A DNA stretch of 46,800 nt from DATLZB01 sp035574175 (GTDB taxonomy: Bacteria; Pseudomonadota; Alphaproteobacteria; Rhizobiales; Hyphomicrobiaceae): NCBI GenBank assembly GCA_035574175.1, contig DATLZB010000215.1, positions 1 through 46,800 on the forward strand, read 5' to 3'. Made by a program: the position numbers and the translations under genes. Positions 1 through 7,406 of the stretch are shown in pieces. The notes beneath the pieces are model-generated. The model did no database searches. It had not been told where the DNA came from and worked only from the letters and a program-made list of their open reading frames with translations. The stretch's first letter is position 1. The number at the start of each line of letters is the position of its first letter.

Positions 1-387
1 CAGCGCAATGCCTCGCTCAAGTTCGTCTGCCGGGACGTGTGGCTCAAGGTCGAGCAAACGGGCACCATCTACACGAGCCGCTACGCCGAGGGCGAGGTGA
101 TCCGCATCCCGGTCGCGCACGGCGACGGCAACTACTTTGCCGACCGTGCCACGCTGGATCGGCTCGAAGGCGAGGGTCGCGTGGTGTTCCGCTATGTCGA
201 CGAGGCCGGCCGGGCCACGGCAGAGGCCAATCCCAACGGCTCCCAGCGCAACATCGCCGGCATCTGCGATGCGACGCGGCGCATCCTCGGCCTGATGCCG
301 CACCCGGAGCGCTTGTACGAGCCGCTGCTCGGCGGCATCGACGGCCGGCGCTTCTTCGAGAGCCTCGCGGAGAAGCTCGCCGCCTGA
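1..387 (+). CDS. purQ: Phosphoribosylformylglycinamidine synthase subunit PurQ, 3' part
   Basis: The window opens inside this gene; 128 C-terminal residues are visible and the start lies upstream. PurQ is the glutaminase subunit of the PurS-PurQ-PurL complex. It releases ammonia from glutamine for conversion of FGAR to FGAM in de novo purine synthesis in the cytoplasm. The visible part is the end of a class I glutamine amidotransferase: the catalytic His and Glu sit in the motif LMPHPER near the C-terminus, preceded by NGSQRNIAGI, which is typical of PurQ. The nucleophilic Cys would be upstream of the window. The partner gene purL is on the same strand but only starts at 11550. The stop is TGA at 385-387. 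Confidence 0.95.
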   Translation, partial: QRNASLKFVCRDVWLKVEQTGTIYTSRYAEGEVIRIPVAHGDGNYFADRATLDRLEGEGRVVFRYVDEAGRATAEANPNGSQRNIAGICDATRRILGLMPHPERLYEPLLGGIDGRRFFESLAEKLAA

Positions 388-406
388 AGGCAGGCGAGGG
401 CGGAGG

Positions 407-500
407 CGCGGCGGCGGGCAAGCCCGAGGAAGGAAGCAAGGCGCGACCACATGCCCGCCAGGATGGGGCGGGCTTCAGCGCATTGGTATTCGGAGGGTTT
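407..500 (-). repeat. Dispersed repeat, copy A
   Basis: About 94 bp that is roughly 85% identical by eye to 1414-1508 (copy B), in the same orientation. Shared blocks read on the minus strand include CTCCGAATA, GCCCGCCCCATCCT, CATGTGGTCGCGCCTTGC and GCCCGCCGCCGCG. It contains a hairpin at about 453-473 (GCCCGCC, 7-nt loop, GGCGGGC). The copy starts 20 bp after the purQ stop. Read on the minus strand it would begin a short reading frame MWSRLASFLGLARRR that then runs antisense into purQ. I regard it as a non-coding or degenerate dispersed element. Confidence 0.7.
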
Positions 501-549
501 GGGGAAGATTGGTAGTCGCAAGCATCAAGGCCGCTCAACCCAAGTTAAT

Positions 550-1175
550 TTACTTCTTCGGCCGGTAGTCGCGGCGATCGAGACAAGCGTCATAGGTGGC
601 GCGGTCAATGGCAATCCAGTCGGCTTTGTTTATGCCGCGGGCGTTTCGAACTGCTGGGCTGTACGGATATGCAGATGCAATCTTGATCCAGCGCTGCTGC
701 TCGCGTGCGATAACGCGGACCTCGTCAGCGACTTCGGACAAATCCTGATCCCGGCTGAACACCAGCGCTACGTCGAATTTGTTCTGATGGGCAAGGCGAA
801 TGATGTCGAGCGCAATCCGAACGTCGATGCCCTTCTCATCGCCGTCGAGAAACGTGTGGACGCTTCCATCCGGCATCCTCACTTGCCGGTTGCGGTAACG
901 CAACGGCCGTGTGAACACATGGACGCCTTCGCGACCCATCTGCGCCCCCTTCGCAACCCAGAAATGATTCCAGAATGGGTTGTCGGCGGCATCGGGACGC
1001 CGGTGTAGAAACGGACCTGCTCGGATTGCCATCCTTGTGACGCGCAGACTGCTTGTGCAAGCGCCACCGGATCGTAATTCGGATAGGTGTAGCCGAAGGC
1101 CGCCTTGGCACAGTGAAAAAGGTTCTGACCGTCGAAGAAGCTGACGGCGCGAATGGGGTTCGGCAGCCGGGGCAT
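550..1175 (-). pseudogene. NYN-domain (PIN-like) nuclease, frameshifted
   Basis: NYN domains are PIN-like RNase folds, and proteins of this type are predicted metal-dependent ribonucleases. The N-terminus MPRLPNPIRAVSFFDGQN, with the first catalytic Asp, is in one frame from ATG 1175 to about 997 and ends in RFYTGVP. The rest continues one frame away from DAADNPFWNHFW, through DEKGIDVRIALD and SRDQDLSEV (two further acidic sites), to the end at 550. The junction lies in the GGG at 994-996 (CCC on the coding strand); one extra C would restore a single protein of about 208 residues. Either this is a recent inactivating single-base deletion or a sequencing error in a homopolymer. A GGGGG tract precedes the start. 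The gene lies between the two copies of a 95-bp repeat. Confidence 0.8.
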
Positions 1176-1276
1176 TCGATGCGACCCCCCGAGTCAATGC
1201 ATCGAGCAAGCTCTTGAAACAATAACCCCGCCGGAGGCCTCGCGGCGTGTCCGACGGGGGAGGAAGTTATGACGCG

Positions 1277-1304
1277 AATATAGGGTGCCCCGACTTAAGG
1301 TCAA
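1277..1304 (-). promoter_or_regulatory. Sigma-70-like promoter for the NYN gene
   Basis: On the minus strand TTGACC (1299-1304) and TATATT (1277-1282) are separated by exactly 16 bp, which is close to consensus and stands out in this GC-rich background. It would transcribe towards the NYN gene with an untranslated leader of about 95 nt. Confidence 0.6.
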
Positions 1305-1339
1305 GTTAAACTTCACCGCCGCTGGTCTCAACAGGGGTC

Positions 1340-1459
1340 TCATCCGGCGAGCAGCCTCGCCACCAGTTGGTCGATCCGCGCCGCCACGCCCGCCTCGGCC
1401 AATGCCTCGCGCACGCGGCGGCGGGCAATGCCGAGGAACGAGGCAAGGCGCGACCACAT
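1340..1459 (-). CDS. Possible 39-residue protein overlapping repeat copy B
   Basis: A minus-strand frame from ATG 1459 to TGA 1340-1342 encodes 39 residues. It starts MWSRLASFLGIARRRVRE and ends VARLLAG, and is Arg/Ala/Leu rich and predicted amphipathic helical. The same N-terminal words occur in repeat copy A, but there the frame diverges after LARRR. This could be a genuine small protein, or the 3' remnant of a gene carried by the repeat. No clear ribosome binding site is seen, so the call is tentative. Confidence 0.3.
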   Translation of the reverse strand: MWSRLASFLGIARRRVREALAEAGVAARIDQLVARLLAG

Positions 1460-1508
1460 GCGCCCAAGGATGGGGCGGGCCTTGGTGCATTGCTATTCGG
1501 AGCAGTTT
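1414..1508 (-). repeat. Dispersed repeat, copy B
   Basis: Second copy of the repeat at 407-500, in direct orientation about 1007 bp downstream. The hairpin arms are less perfect here (GGCCCGCCCC / TTGGGCGC). With copy A it brackets the NYN pseudogene and its promoter. Confidence 0.7.
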
Positions 1509-1590
1509 GAAAAGACGCGCAACCGTTCGCGCTATGGCGCCAATTCATGTCATGGCGCGAAAAGACGCCGGCGATCAGCGAACGATCGGT

Positions 1591-4233
1591 TCAGCCGCCG
1601 ATCTTTTCAAGCATTTGGGCGCGCATGTCGCGGCCATCAATCTCTTTTTCCACGACGAGGAAGAGCCCCTTGCCCCTGCTTCGCTGCTCCCACAGCCGGC
1701 CGATCGCGCGCTTCTCGTTGGTGTCGTCCACGCCGGCGCCGGCGAGCAGCGCCCCTTTGTATTCGATAACCAATAGCCGTCCCTCGTTAAGTTGCGCCAC
1801 GAAATCGGGGTAGAACTTGTCGCTCGCGGTGGGAAGCCAGAACGACTGCGGGTGTCGTGCGACGTTGCGAATCCAAAACTTGACTTGCGGCAAACTATCG
1901 AGCGCCTGTGCGCATTGAAATTCCTCGCCGCCCTCCGCGCCGTCGAAGGCCGGCACGGCGTCGGCGCCGAGGAAATGCTTGGCGAAGCGGAAGCGGCCCG
2001 TATAGCGATGCCGCCTCTGATCCGCATACATGCCGTCCTGGAACGCAAAGCCGCTGTCGAACGAAACATCGACTTTTGCGTCCGGTGCGAAGAGGTAGCG
2101 CTGATAGACGGCATTTCGCTCGGTGGCGCGCGCCGCGGCGATGCGGTCGCGCAGCTTGCGGGCCAGAATGAACTTCGTGCGCATGAGCGAGGCGATGTGC
2201 AGCTTGCGCGGCCCGACCAGATGACCGACGCAATCCGTCAGCCACCGCAAAAGGTCCGACTGATGAATGTCCGGCTGGCGCAGTTGGCGGTCGAGCCACA
2301 ACACGAGGTTCTGCGGCGTCCATCCCTCGACATCCACGTCGAGCGCCAATTGCTCCGACTCATCGGCAAACTGGTAGGTCACGCGATTGCCATCGACATC
2401 AATCTCGAAGCTGCGCGCTGTCTCACGGATGGAAAACTCCCCCTCGTCCAGACGCGCGGGATGATCGGCGAGCTTCCAATCGTGGAACTCCATGAAAACG
2501 TCGGTGTCGGCAAACTCCAGCTCGCCCTGCACTTCCGCCATCAGCCGAGGCACGACGAAGGCCTCGCCCTGTTCGGCTGGCGAAAGCTGGTCCTTGGTCT
2601 CTGCCCGGTATTTGCGGACGGCCTCCGCGAAGCCTTGCCGCTCCGAAGCGGGGATTGCGGTCGCGATTGCGGATTCAATTTCCGGTGCGATGCGGCCGGT
2701 CACGGCGATCTCGACCTTGCCGTCCTTTTCAACGACCGATACGCCTTGGGGCGCGTTCGCTTGGAGCACTGAAACGACCTCGGGGGTCGCTTCCATCGTG
2801 TGACGAAAGACCGGCTTCGGCTTTTCCCGCGCTGCGAACAGGCCAGTTTCGTCGAAATGGCCTTGCGCGGGCTCGATCGCCTCTTTCGCCTCGTCGTCCT
2901 CAAAGCCCATGGCGACGAGCTTGTCGGCAAGGCTCGCGGCGGCCGCTCCGAACGACGCCTCTGAAACGTGCGCGTAAGCGCGGTTCAGCGCATCCGATGC
3001 CCGGCGCTTGGCGTAGGGCATCCGCAGCACGCGACCGAGCAGTTGTTCGGCGTCGGTCGCGCTCTGGATACGCTGGACCGAACAGAACACATAGGCGAAG
3101 GAACAATCCCAGCCTTCTTTCAGGGCCTCGACGGTGATGACATATTCGATCGGGCATTTCGGATCGAACAGGTTGATGCCGTCAAGCTCCCGCTGGTCGC
3201 CGGTCACAATGGCGATGCGCTCGTCCGGTATCTGCTCGACCTCGACGAGATGCTTTTTCAGAACCTCGACCGTGACCTCCTCGTTCCGCGGCTGCGCTTG
3301 GAACAGAACGATGGGGCGGATGTAGTCGGTTTCGCCCTTCGCGGCGTCGTCCAGCGCCTTGCGGCTCACGATCGCACCGTTCACCGCGTTCTGCCATGAA
3401 TCGTGTTCGGCCAGAATGATCGGCAGCTTGATCATCTCGGCGGCCTTCAATTCCTGGGCCGAGACGCTGTGCAGGATGTTGGAGTTGAAGCGCGGCGTCG
3501 CGGTGAACTCGATGATCGCGCACGGGTTCACCCGCGCCTGCATCTCGCGGGTCAGGCCGGTGACGGCGTTGTGCGCCTCATCGACGATCATCAGCGGCCG
3601 GTGGATATGCAGAAGATTGGCGAAAGAGAACTTCGGTCCGCCCCCATCGTGCTGCTCGAGCCCGGGCGTCGTTTTCGGCACCGCGGTGAAATGTGGTTCC
3701 ATGTTTTCGTTGTGCGCATAGACCTTGCGGCCTTCGGTGTTGTTCACGCGCAGGGTCTGGATGGTGCCGACGACGATGCAGGCGTTGTCGCGAATGTCGT
3801 GCGGCCGGATCATGGTGAAATCGGCAATGTCGAACACCCGCACGCGGCCCTCGAACACCTCATCGAGCGCCTGGCGATAGGGATGGCGCGTGTTTTTCAG
3901 AGCTTCGGCCGTTTGCAGCCGGATGGTGTTCGACGGCACGAGCCAGAGAACGAGGGGACAGTCCTTCTCGATCCAGGCGTCGCGGGCGACGCCGATGGCA
4001 TGGGCGCCGAGGATCGTCTTGCCGCCGCCGGTCGGCAGGCGCAGGCAGACATACGGCACGCCGGGGAGGGCTTCGAGCGCGGTGTAGTCGCCGCGGTAGC
4101 GGCCGAGGAGCTTCGCATGTTCCGGTTCCTTGGTGATCGCCTCATAGGCGTTCTTCGGCCCGGCGATGCGGGCTTCTTCGAGAAAGCGCCGAAGGACGGC
4201 GAGGGTGTCGGCTTGATAGGGCTTGAGCTTCAT
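1591..4233 (-). CDS. res: Type III restriction endonuclease, Res subunit
   Basis: An 880-residue SF2 helicase-nuclease. Type III Res pairs with Mod, uses ATP to communicate between two inversely oriented sites, and cuts about 25-27 bp from one of them. Visible motifs: Walker A PTGGGKT at residues 67-73, motif II DEAHN at 218-222, motif III FTATP at 243-247, and later SF2 motifs including QLLGRVLRMPYAKRR. The C-terminus carries a PD-(D/E)xK nuclease (D810, E824, K826 in YPDF and VIEYKG). All key residues look intact, and the length is slightly below the usual 950-1000. The gene starts 9 bp after the mod stop, so the two are almost certainly co-transcribed and coupled. Confidence 0.92.
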   Translation of the reverse strand: MKLKPYQADTLAVLRRFLEEARIAGPKNAYEAITKEPEHAKLLGRYRGDYTALEALPGVPYVCLRLPTGGGKTILGAHAIGVARDAWIEKDCPLVLWLVPSNTIRLQTAEALKNTRHPYRQALDEVFEGRVRVFDIADFTMIRPHDIRDNACIVVGTIQTLRVNNTEGRKVYAHNENMEPHFTAVPKTTPGLEQHDGGGPKFSFANLLHIHRPLMIVDEAHNAVTGLTREMQARVNPCAIIEFTATPRFNSNILHSVSAQELKAAEMIKLPIILAEHDSWQNAVNGAIVSRKALDDAAKGETDYIRPIVLFQAQPRNEEVTVEVLKKHLVEVEQIPDERIAIVTGDQRELDGINLFDPKCPIEYVITVEALKEGWDCSFAYVFCSVQRIQSATDAEQLLGRVLRMPYAKRRASDALNRAYAHVSEASFGAAAASLADKLVAMGFEDDEAKEAIEPAQGHFDETGLFAAREKPKPVFRHTMEATPEVVSVLQANAPQGVSVVEKDGKVEIAVTGRIAPEIESAIATAIPASERQGFAEAVRKYRAETKDQLSPAEQGEAFVVPRLMAEVQGELEFADTDVFMEFHDWKLADHPARLDEGEFSIRETARSFEIDVDGNRVTYQFADESEQLALDVDVEGWTPQNLVLWLDRQLRQPDIHQSDLLRWLTDCVGHLVGPRKLHIASLMRTKFILARKLRDRIAAARATERNAVYQRYLFAPDAKVDVSFDSGFAFQDGMYADQRRHRYTGRFRFAKHFLGADAVPAFDGAEGGEEFQCAQALDSLPQVKFWIRNVARHPQSFWLPTASDKFYPDFVAQLNEGRLLVIEYKGALLAGAGVDDTNEKRAIGRLWEQRSRGKGLFLVVEKEIDGRDMRAQMLEKIGG

Positions 4234-4242
4234 GGACGATCC

Positions 4243-5778
4243 CTATCGCCTTGCTTTGACGTCGTAGGGCGTCTGCTTGAAGGTGACGCCTTCGCGGTCG
4301 AGCGTTGGCGCGGTGATCCGCGATTGCTCGCCATAAACCGTGATCGGTCCCCTAAACGTGGGGTCTTTCTTGGCAATCCGCTCGCGAATCTCGGCCAGCG
4401 TCGCGCGCGTCAGCACATTGCCGCCGTCCGGCCGCTTGTCGCCGAGAATGCCATTATAGAGGAGCGCGATGGCGCGCCCGTCGTGAAAGCCGAGCAGCGG
4501 CGTGCCGCGCTTGGCCTTCCAGGGCGTGTTCGTCTCGCTGAACCAGATGTGGGCAGCCAGCACCGGGAACCGAATGTCCTTCCGGATGTGGCCTTCCTCG
4601 TCGAACACGGGCGGGCCGAGCCGGTAGAAGCGGAAGCCGCCGCCGCCTTTCCAGCCGACGCTTTGCGATATGCCGCCCTGCTCGCCTTCGATCACCTTCT
4701 TCAGGCGCGGCGCGCAATGGGTGACGGCGTGCTCGCCCATTTCGATGCCGATGTAGCGGCGGCCCATCTTGTGCGCGACGGCCGCCGTCGTGCCGGAGCC
4801 GAGGAAGGAATCGAGGACAAGGTCGCCGGGGTTGGTAGCAATGCCGACGATTGTCTCTATGAGCTTCTCTGGCTTTGGCGTACCGAATGGGTCGTCATCC
4901 GAAAACAGGGCTAGAATCTCACGTTTCGCTGCCTGATTGTCACCTACTTCGGAAGCGAGCCAAATTGTCATGGGGACCAAACCAGTCTCTTCAAATTTGA
5001 ATTTTTTTGAACGTGGTCGCCCATTTCCGTCATTTGGGAAGTAAATTCGATTGTCATTCAGAAGCCGAAGATACTCCGGCTCCGTCGCGGTCCAACACCT
5101 GCCACGCGGAGGTTGATGAACGACTCCAGTCGGGGTTGTGATCGGATACATTTGGTTTGGCCGATAACCTTGTGCGCTAAATGGAATCGATCGCCATGGC
5201 CCCCTAGGATCATTGTCTGGATTTGAATATCCTGCGTCGGAGTCGGGCAAAAGGTTTCGAACTTCCTTCCACGCCACCGCGCCCGGCATCGCATAGACGA
5301 GAATGTGGTCGTGGGTTTCGGCTACAGCCGCACGGTTCTCCCTTGACGTTCGCTTTTGCCAGACAATGTTTGACACAAACCTGCGCCGCCCAAACACCTC
5401 ATCCATGATCACCTTGAGATAGTGGCCCTCGTTGTCGTCGATCGACACCCAAATCGAGCCGTCCTTCGCGAGCAGGTCGCGCAGCAATTCGAGCCGCGGC
5501 CAAATCATCGCGAGCCACTTTGTGTGTTCGAGATTGTCGTCGTAATGCTCGAAGGCCGAGCGGGTGTTGTAGGGCGGATCGATATAGATGCACTTCACCT
5601 GCCCCGCATAGAACGGCAACAGCGCCTTGAGTGCCTCCAGATTATCGCCTTGGATAAGCATGTTGCCCGCATTCGGGTCGCCCGCCGAAAGCTCCGGCGC
5701 TTCTTCGAGCAGCCGATAGGGCACGCGCTTGGCGGCCTGAATGTCCTCGTCACGGGTAAGCCAGTTCAAAATGGGCAT
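4243..5778 (-). CDS. mod: Type III-like DNA adenine methyltransferase, Mod subunit
   Basis: A 511-residue SAM-dependent N6-adenine/N4-cytosine methyltransferase. The catalytic motif DPPY (67-70, IDPPYNT) precedes the SAM-binding motif FLGSGT (325-330), which is the beta-class order found in type III Mod proteins. It would methylate one strand of a short asymmetric site and provide target recognition for Res. The region between the two motifs (about 135-310) is where the target recognition domain sits. Its DNA contains a visibly AT-rich patch: a hand count gives about 40% G+C over 4981-5070, well below the flanking sequence. The ATG at 5778 lies 31 bp after the parE stop. The target sequence cannot be read from the protein. 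Confidence 0.9.
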   Translation of the reverse strand: MPILNWLTRDEDIQAAKRVPYRLLEEAPELSAGDPNAGNMLIQGDNLEALKALLPFYAGQVKCIYIDPPYNTRSAFEHYDDNLEHTKWLAMIWPRLELLRDLLAKDGSIWVSIDDNEGHYLKVIMDEVFGRRRFVSNIVWQKRTSRENRAAVAETHDHILVYAMPGAVAWKEVRNLLPDSDAGYSNPDNDPRGPWRSIPFSAQGYRPNQMYPITTPTGVVHQPPRGRCWTATEPEYLRLLNDNRIYFPNDGNGRPRSKKFKFEETGLVPMTIWLASEVGDNQAAKREILALFSDDDPFGTPKPEKLIETIVGIATNPGDLVLDSFLGSGTTAAVAHKMGRRYIGIEMGEHAVTHCAPRLKKVIEGEQGGISQSVGWKGGGGFRFYRLGPPVFDEEGHIRKDIRFPVLAAHIWFSETNTPWKAKRGTPLLGFHDGRAIALLYNGILGDKRPDGGNVLTRATLAEIRERIAKKDPTFRGPITVYGEQSRITAPTLDREGVTFKQTPYDVKARR

Positions 5779-5809
5779 TCAGCAACTCATGCAAGGGCAA
5801 GTATGGACT

Positions 5810-6169
5810 TCACGTGCGGTCATGACCGCCGACATGCCGGCTCGGCTCCATGCGATCATGCAGCACGCGCACGATTTCGACGAGGCCCGGCCGCACGGCG
5901 CGATAGAAGATCACGTGCACCGGGTTCGCCACCGGGGTTTCGCCGCTTTCCCCGCGGCTGTGGCGGATGTGGAAGCTGCGAATGCCGGGCTTGAGCTCGC
6001 CGCGGTCCGAAATCGAGCGCCCCTGCGGGTCCTCGGCGACGCGGCGCAGCGCGGCAAGCAGCAGTGCGGCGTAGCGGATGCGCGCCTCGCGGCCGTGCCG
6101 CTCCTCGCTCGTGCGCAAGATGGACTCGATATCGCGTCGTGCCGACCCCGTGAGGCGGTAGCGCGCCAT
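5810..6169 (-). CDS. parE: ParE/RelE-superfamily toxin
   Basis: A 119-residue basic protein beginning MARYRLTGSARRDIESI, with RSFHIRHSRG and VHVIFYRAV in the middle and VEIVRVLHDRMEP near the end, the usual ParE layout. ParE toxins poison DNA gyrase; RelE relatives cut mRNA. Sequence alone favours ParE, because of the partner and the C-terminal VLHDRMEP. It follows the antitoxin by 6 bp and has no good ribosome binding site of its own, so translation is probably coupled. The tail after RMEPS (HVGGHDRT) is longer than usual. Confidence 0.85.
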   Translation of the reverse strand: MARYRLTGSARRDIESILRTSEERHGREARIRYAALLLAALRRVAEDPQGRSISDRGELKPGIRSFHIRHSRGESGETPVANPVHVIFYRAVRPGLVEIVRVLHDRMEPSRHVGGHDRT

Positions 6170-6175
6170 GGAGGA

Positions 6176-6442
6176 TCAGCGCGCGTCGACGAGGCGGTCG
6201 AGCCAGGCTTCAAGGTCGGCGTCATCGACGTCCTCATAATCGCCGCGCTCGAGGTCGGCGAGGCCGGCATCGATGCTCCGGCGCAGGCGTTCGAGCTTGA
6301 GTGCGTCGATCGCGCGGCGCCGTTGCAGCGCGCGGATGGCGTCGCGCACCGCTTCGCTCGCGTTGGCGTATTCGCCCTTCTTGAGCATCTCGTCGATGAA
6401 GGCGTCCTGCTCGGGCGTGAGGCTGATGTTGCGGGTCGGCAT
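6176..6442 (-). CDS. parD: ParD-like ribbon-helix-helix antitoxin
   Basis: 88 residues. The N-terminal RHH DNA-binding part is MPTRNISLTPEQDAFID plus the helix GEYANASEAVRDAIRAL (about 23-39), which is diagnostic for ParD/CC2985-type antitoxins. The acidic C-terminal part (DYEDVDDADLEAWLDRL) would wrap the toxin. The ATG at 6442 is chosen because the RHH fold begins there and the promoter/operator sits just upstream; the frame stays open further upstream without similarity. It leads a run parD-parE-mod-res. Confidence 0.87.
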   Translation of the reverse strand: MPTRNISLTPEQDAFIDEMLKKGEYANASEAVRDAIRALQRRRAIDALKLERLRRSIDAGLADLERGDYEDVDDADLEAWLDRLVDAR

Positions 6443-6469
6443 AGGACCATTCTCGCTGATTCCCGCCAA

Positions 6470-6498
6470 GGTATAGTGGGATTGGCAACAGTTGCCAA
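6470..6498 (-). promoter_or_regulatory. Promoter of the parDE(-mod-res) run
   Basis: On the minus strand a -35 TTGGCA (6493-6498) and -10 TATACC (6470-6475) are separated by 17 bp. The -35 and most of the spacer lie inside a perfect palindrome, as expected for an autoregulated TA operon. Confidence 0.6.
6482..6498. promoter_or_regulatory. Perfect palindromic operator upstream of parD
   Basis: TTGGCAACTGTTGCCAA is an exact inverted repeat of 8-bp arms around one base, overlapping the -35 box. RHH antitoxins bind such repeats, so ParD or the ParDE complex is the likely ligand. Confidence 0.65.
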
Positions 6499-6561
6499 CG
6501 CGCAGCCTCACCCCATGCACCGCGAGGGGATCACGCGCTACGGCACGGACGGCATCGGCCG

Positions 6562-7185
6562 TCAGGGCTGGAACACCAGGCGGATGAAATCGCGGTAGAG
6601 CAGCACCTGCTTGGGCAGCGCCTCCCGGTCCCTCGTGATCCTCGACAGGATGATGCCGCCCTCGACCAGCGCCGCCACCATGTCGGCGAGGGCGTCGAGA
6701 TCGACCTCGATCTTCGGCGGATACCGGGCGGCGATGCGGTCGAGGCGGGCGCGGAAGCGGGTCCGCCAGGCAAGCACGCCCGAACGGTTCAGGTCGCGGA
6801 TCTCGCGGTTGAAGAGCTGGTCCTGGTAGCAGAAGGAGGCGGCGAGGCACCCAGGATGCGCATCGGGCAGCCCGGCCAGCATCTCGGCGAACAGGCGCAG
6901 CGCCACCAGGAAGCCGTGCAGCGGATCCTCGTTGAGCTCGTCGGCGCGGCCGAAGATCTCGTCGAGGATCACCTTGTCGCGCTCCAGGTAGCGCAGCATC
7001 AGCGCCTTGGCGAGATCGCTCTTGTCGCGGAAATGATAGAAGAAGCCACCCTTGGTGATGCCGACCGCGGCAATCAGCTCCTCGATCGAGGTGGCAGCAA
7101 AGCCCTTCTCGAGCACGGCAGCCTCGGCGAGCTCGAGCAGCCGCTCGCGGGTGTCGCTGCCTTTGCGAATGATGGTCTCGGTCAT
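6562..7185 (-). CDS. TetR/AcrR-family transcriptional regulator
   Basis: 207 residues from ATG 7185. The N-terminal HTH domain is clear: TRERLLELAEAAVLEKGFAATSIEELIAAVGITKGGFFYHF, split here as TRERLLELAEAAVLEKGF followed by ATSIEELIAAVGITKGGFFY. The C-terminal ligand-binding half contains GCLAASFCYQDQLF, typical of the YcdC/AcrR-like group. The frame stays open upstream, but the TetR fold starts at MTETIIRKG and a 21-bp near-palindrome lies just before this ATG. It is divergent from the TTC38-like gene, which it may control. Confidence 0.88.
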   Translation of the reverse strand: MTETIIRKGSDTRERLLELAEAAVLEKGFAATSIEELIAAVGITKGGFFYHFRDKSDLAKALMLRYLERDKVILDEIFGRADELNEDPLHGFLVALRLFAEMLAGLPDAHPGCLAASFCYQDQLFNREIRDLNRSGVLAWRTRFRARLDRIAARYPPKIEVDLDALADMVAALVEGGIILSRITRDREALPKQVLLYRDFIRLVFQP

Positions 7186-7189
7186 GGCG

Positions 7190-7210
7190 AACTGTACCTG
7201 AAGTGCAGTT
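7190..7210. promoter_or_regulatory. Putative TetR operator
   Basis: AACTGTACCTGAAGTGCAGTT is an imperfect inverted repeat: 8 of 10 positions match around the central base. It ends 4 bp before the TetR start codon, where an autorepressor would block its own transcription. A partly similar half site (CTGTACC) recurs at about 7312-7318 on the way to the divergent gene. Confidence 0.5.
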
Positions 7211-7406
7211 GAGAGCCAGCCCCGCCTTCCCGCTGCCGCCCTCCTGCGCACGCGAGGCGGCGCGAGCCGTTGAGTTATCGGCGTTTTCGCGCCCCTGCGC
7301 CCTACCTGTACCACGAGTTCACTGGCGCGCGATGGCCTTGAGGCGGCATATTTCGCGCCGATCCGGGCCTTGAGAGCCGCGGACCCAAAGCAACAAGGAG
7401 ATGATC

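Noticed and set aside
3403..4914. 503-codon plus-strand open frame opposite mod-res
   Set aside because: It is exactly antisense to two well-supported genes, spans their junction, and has no recognisable motifs. Long antisense frames are expected in high-GC DNA.
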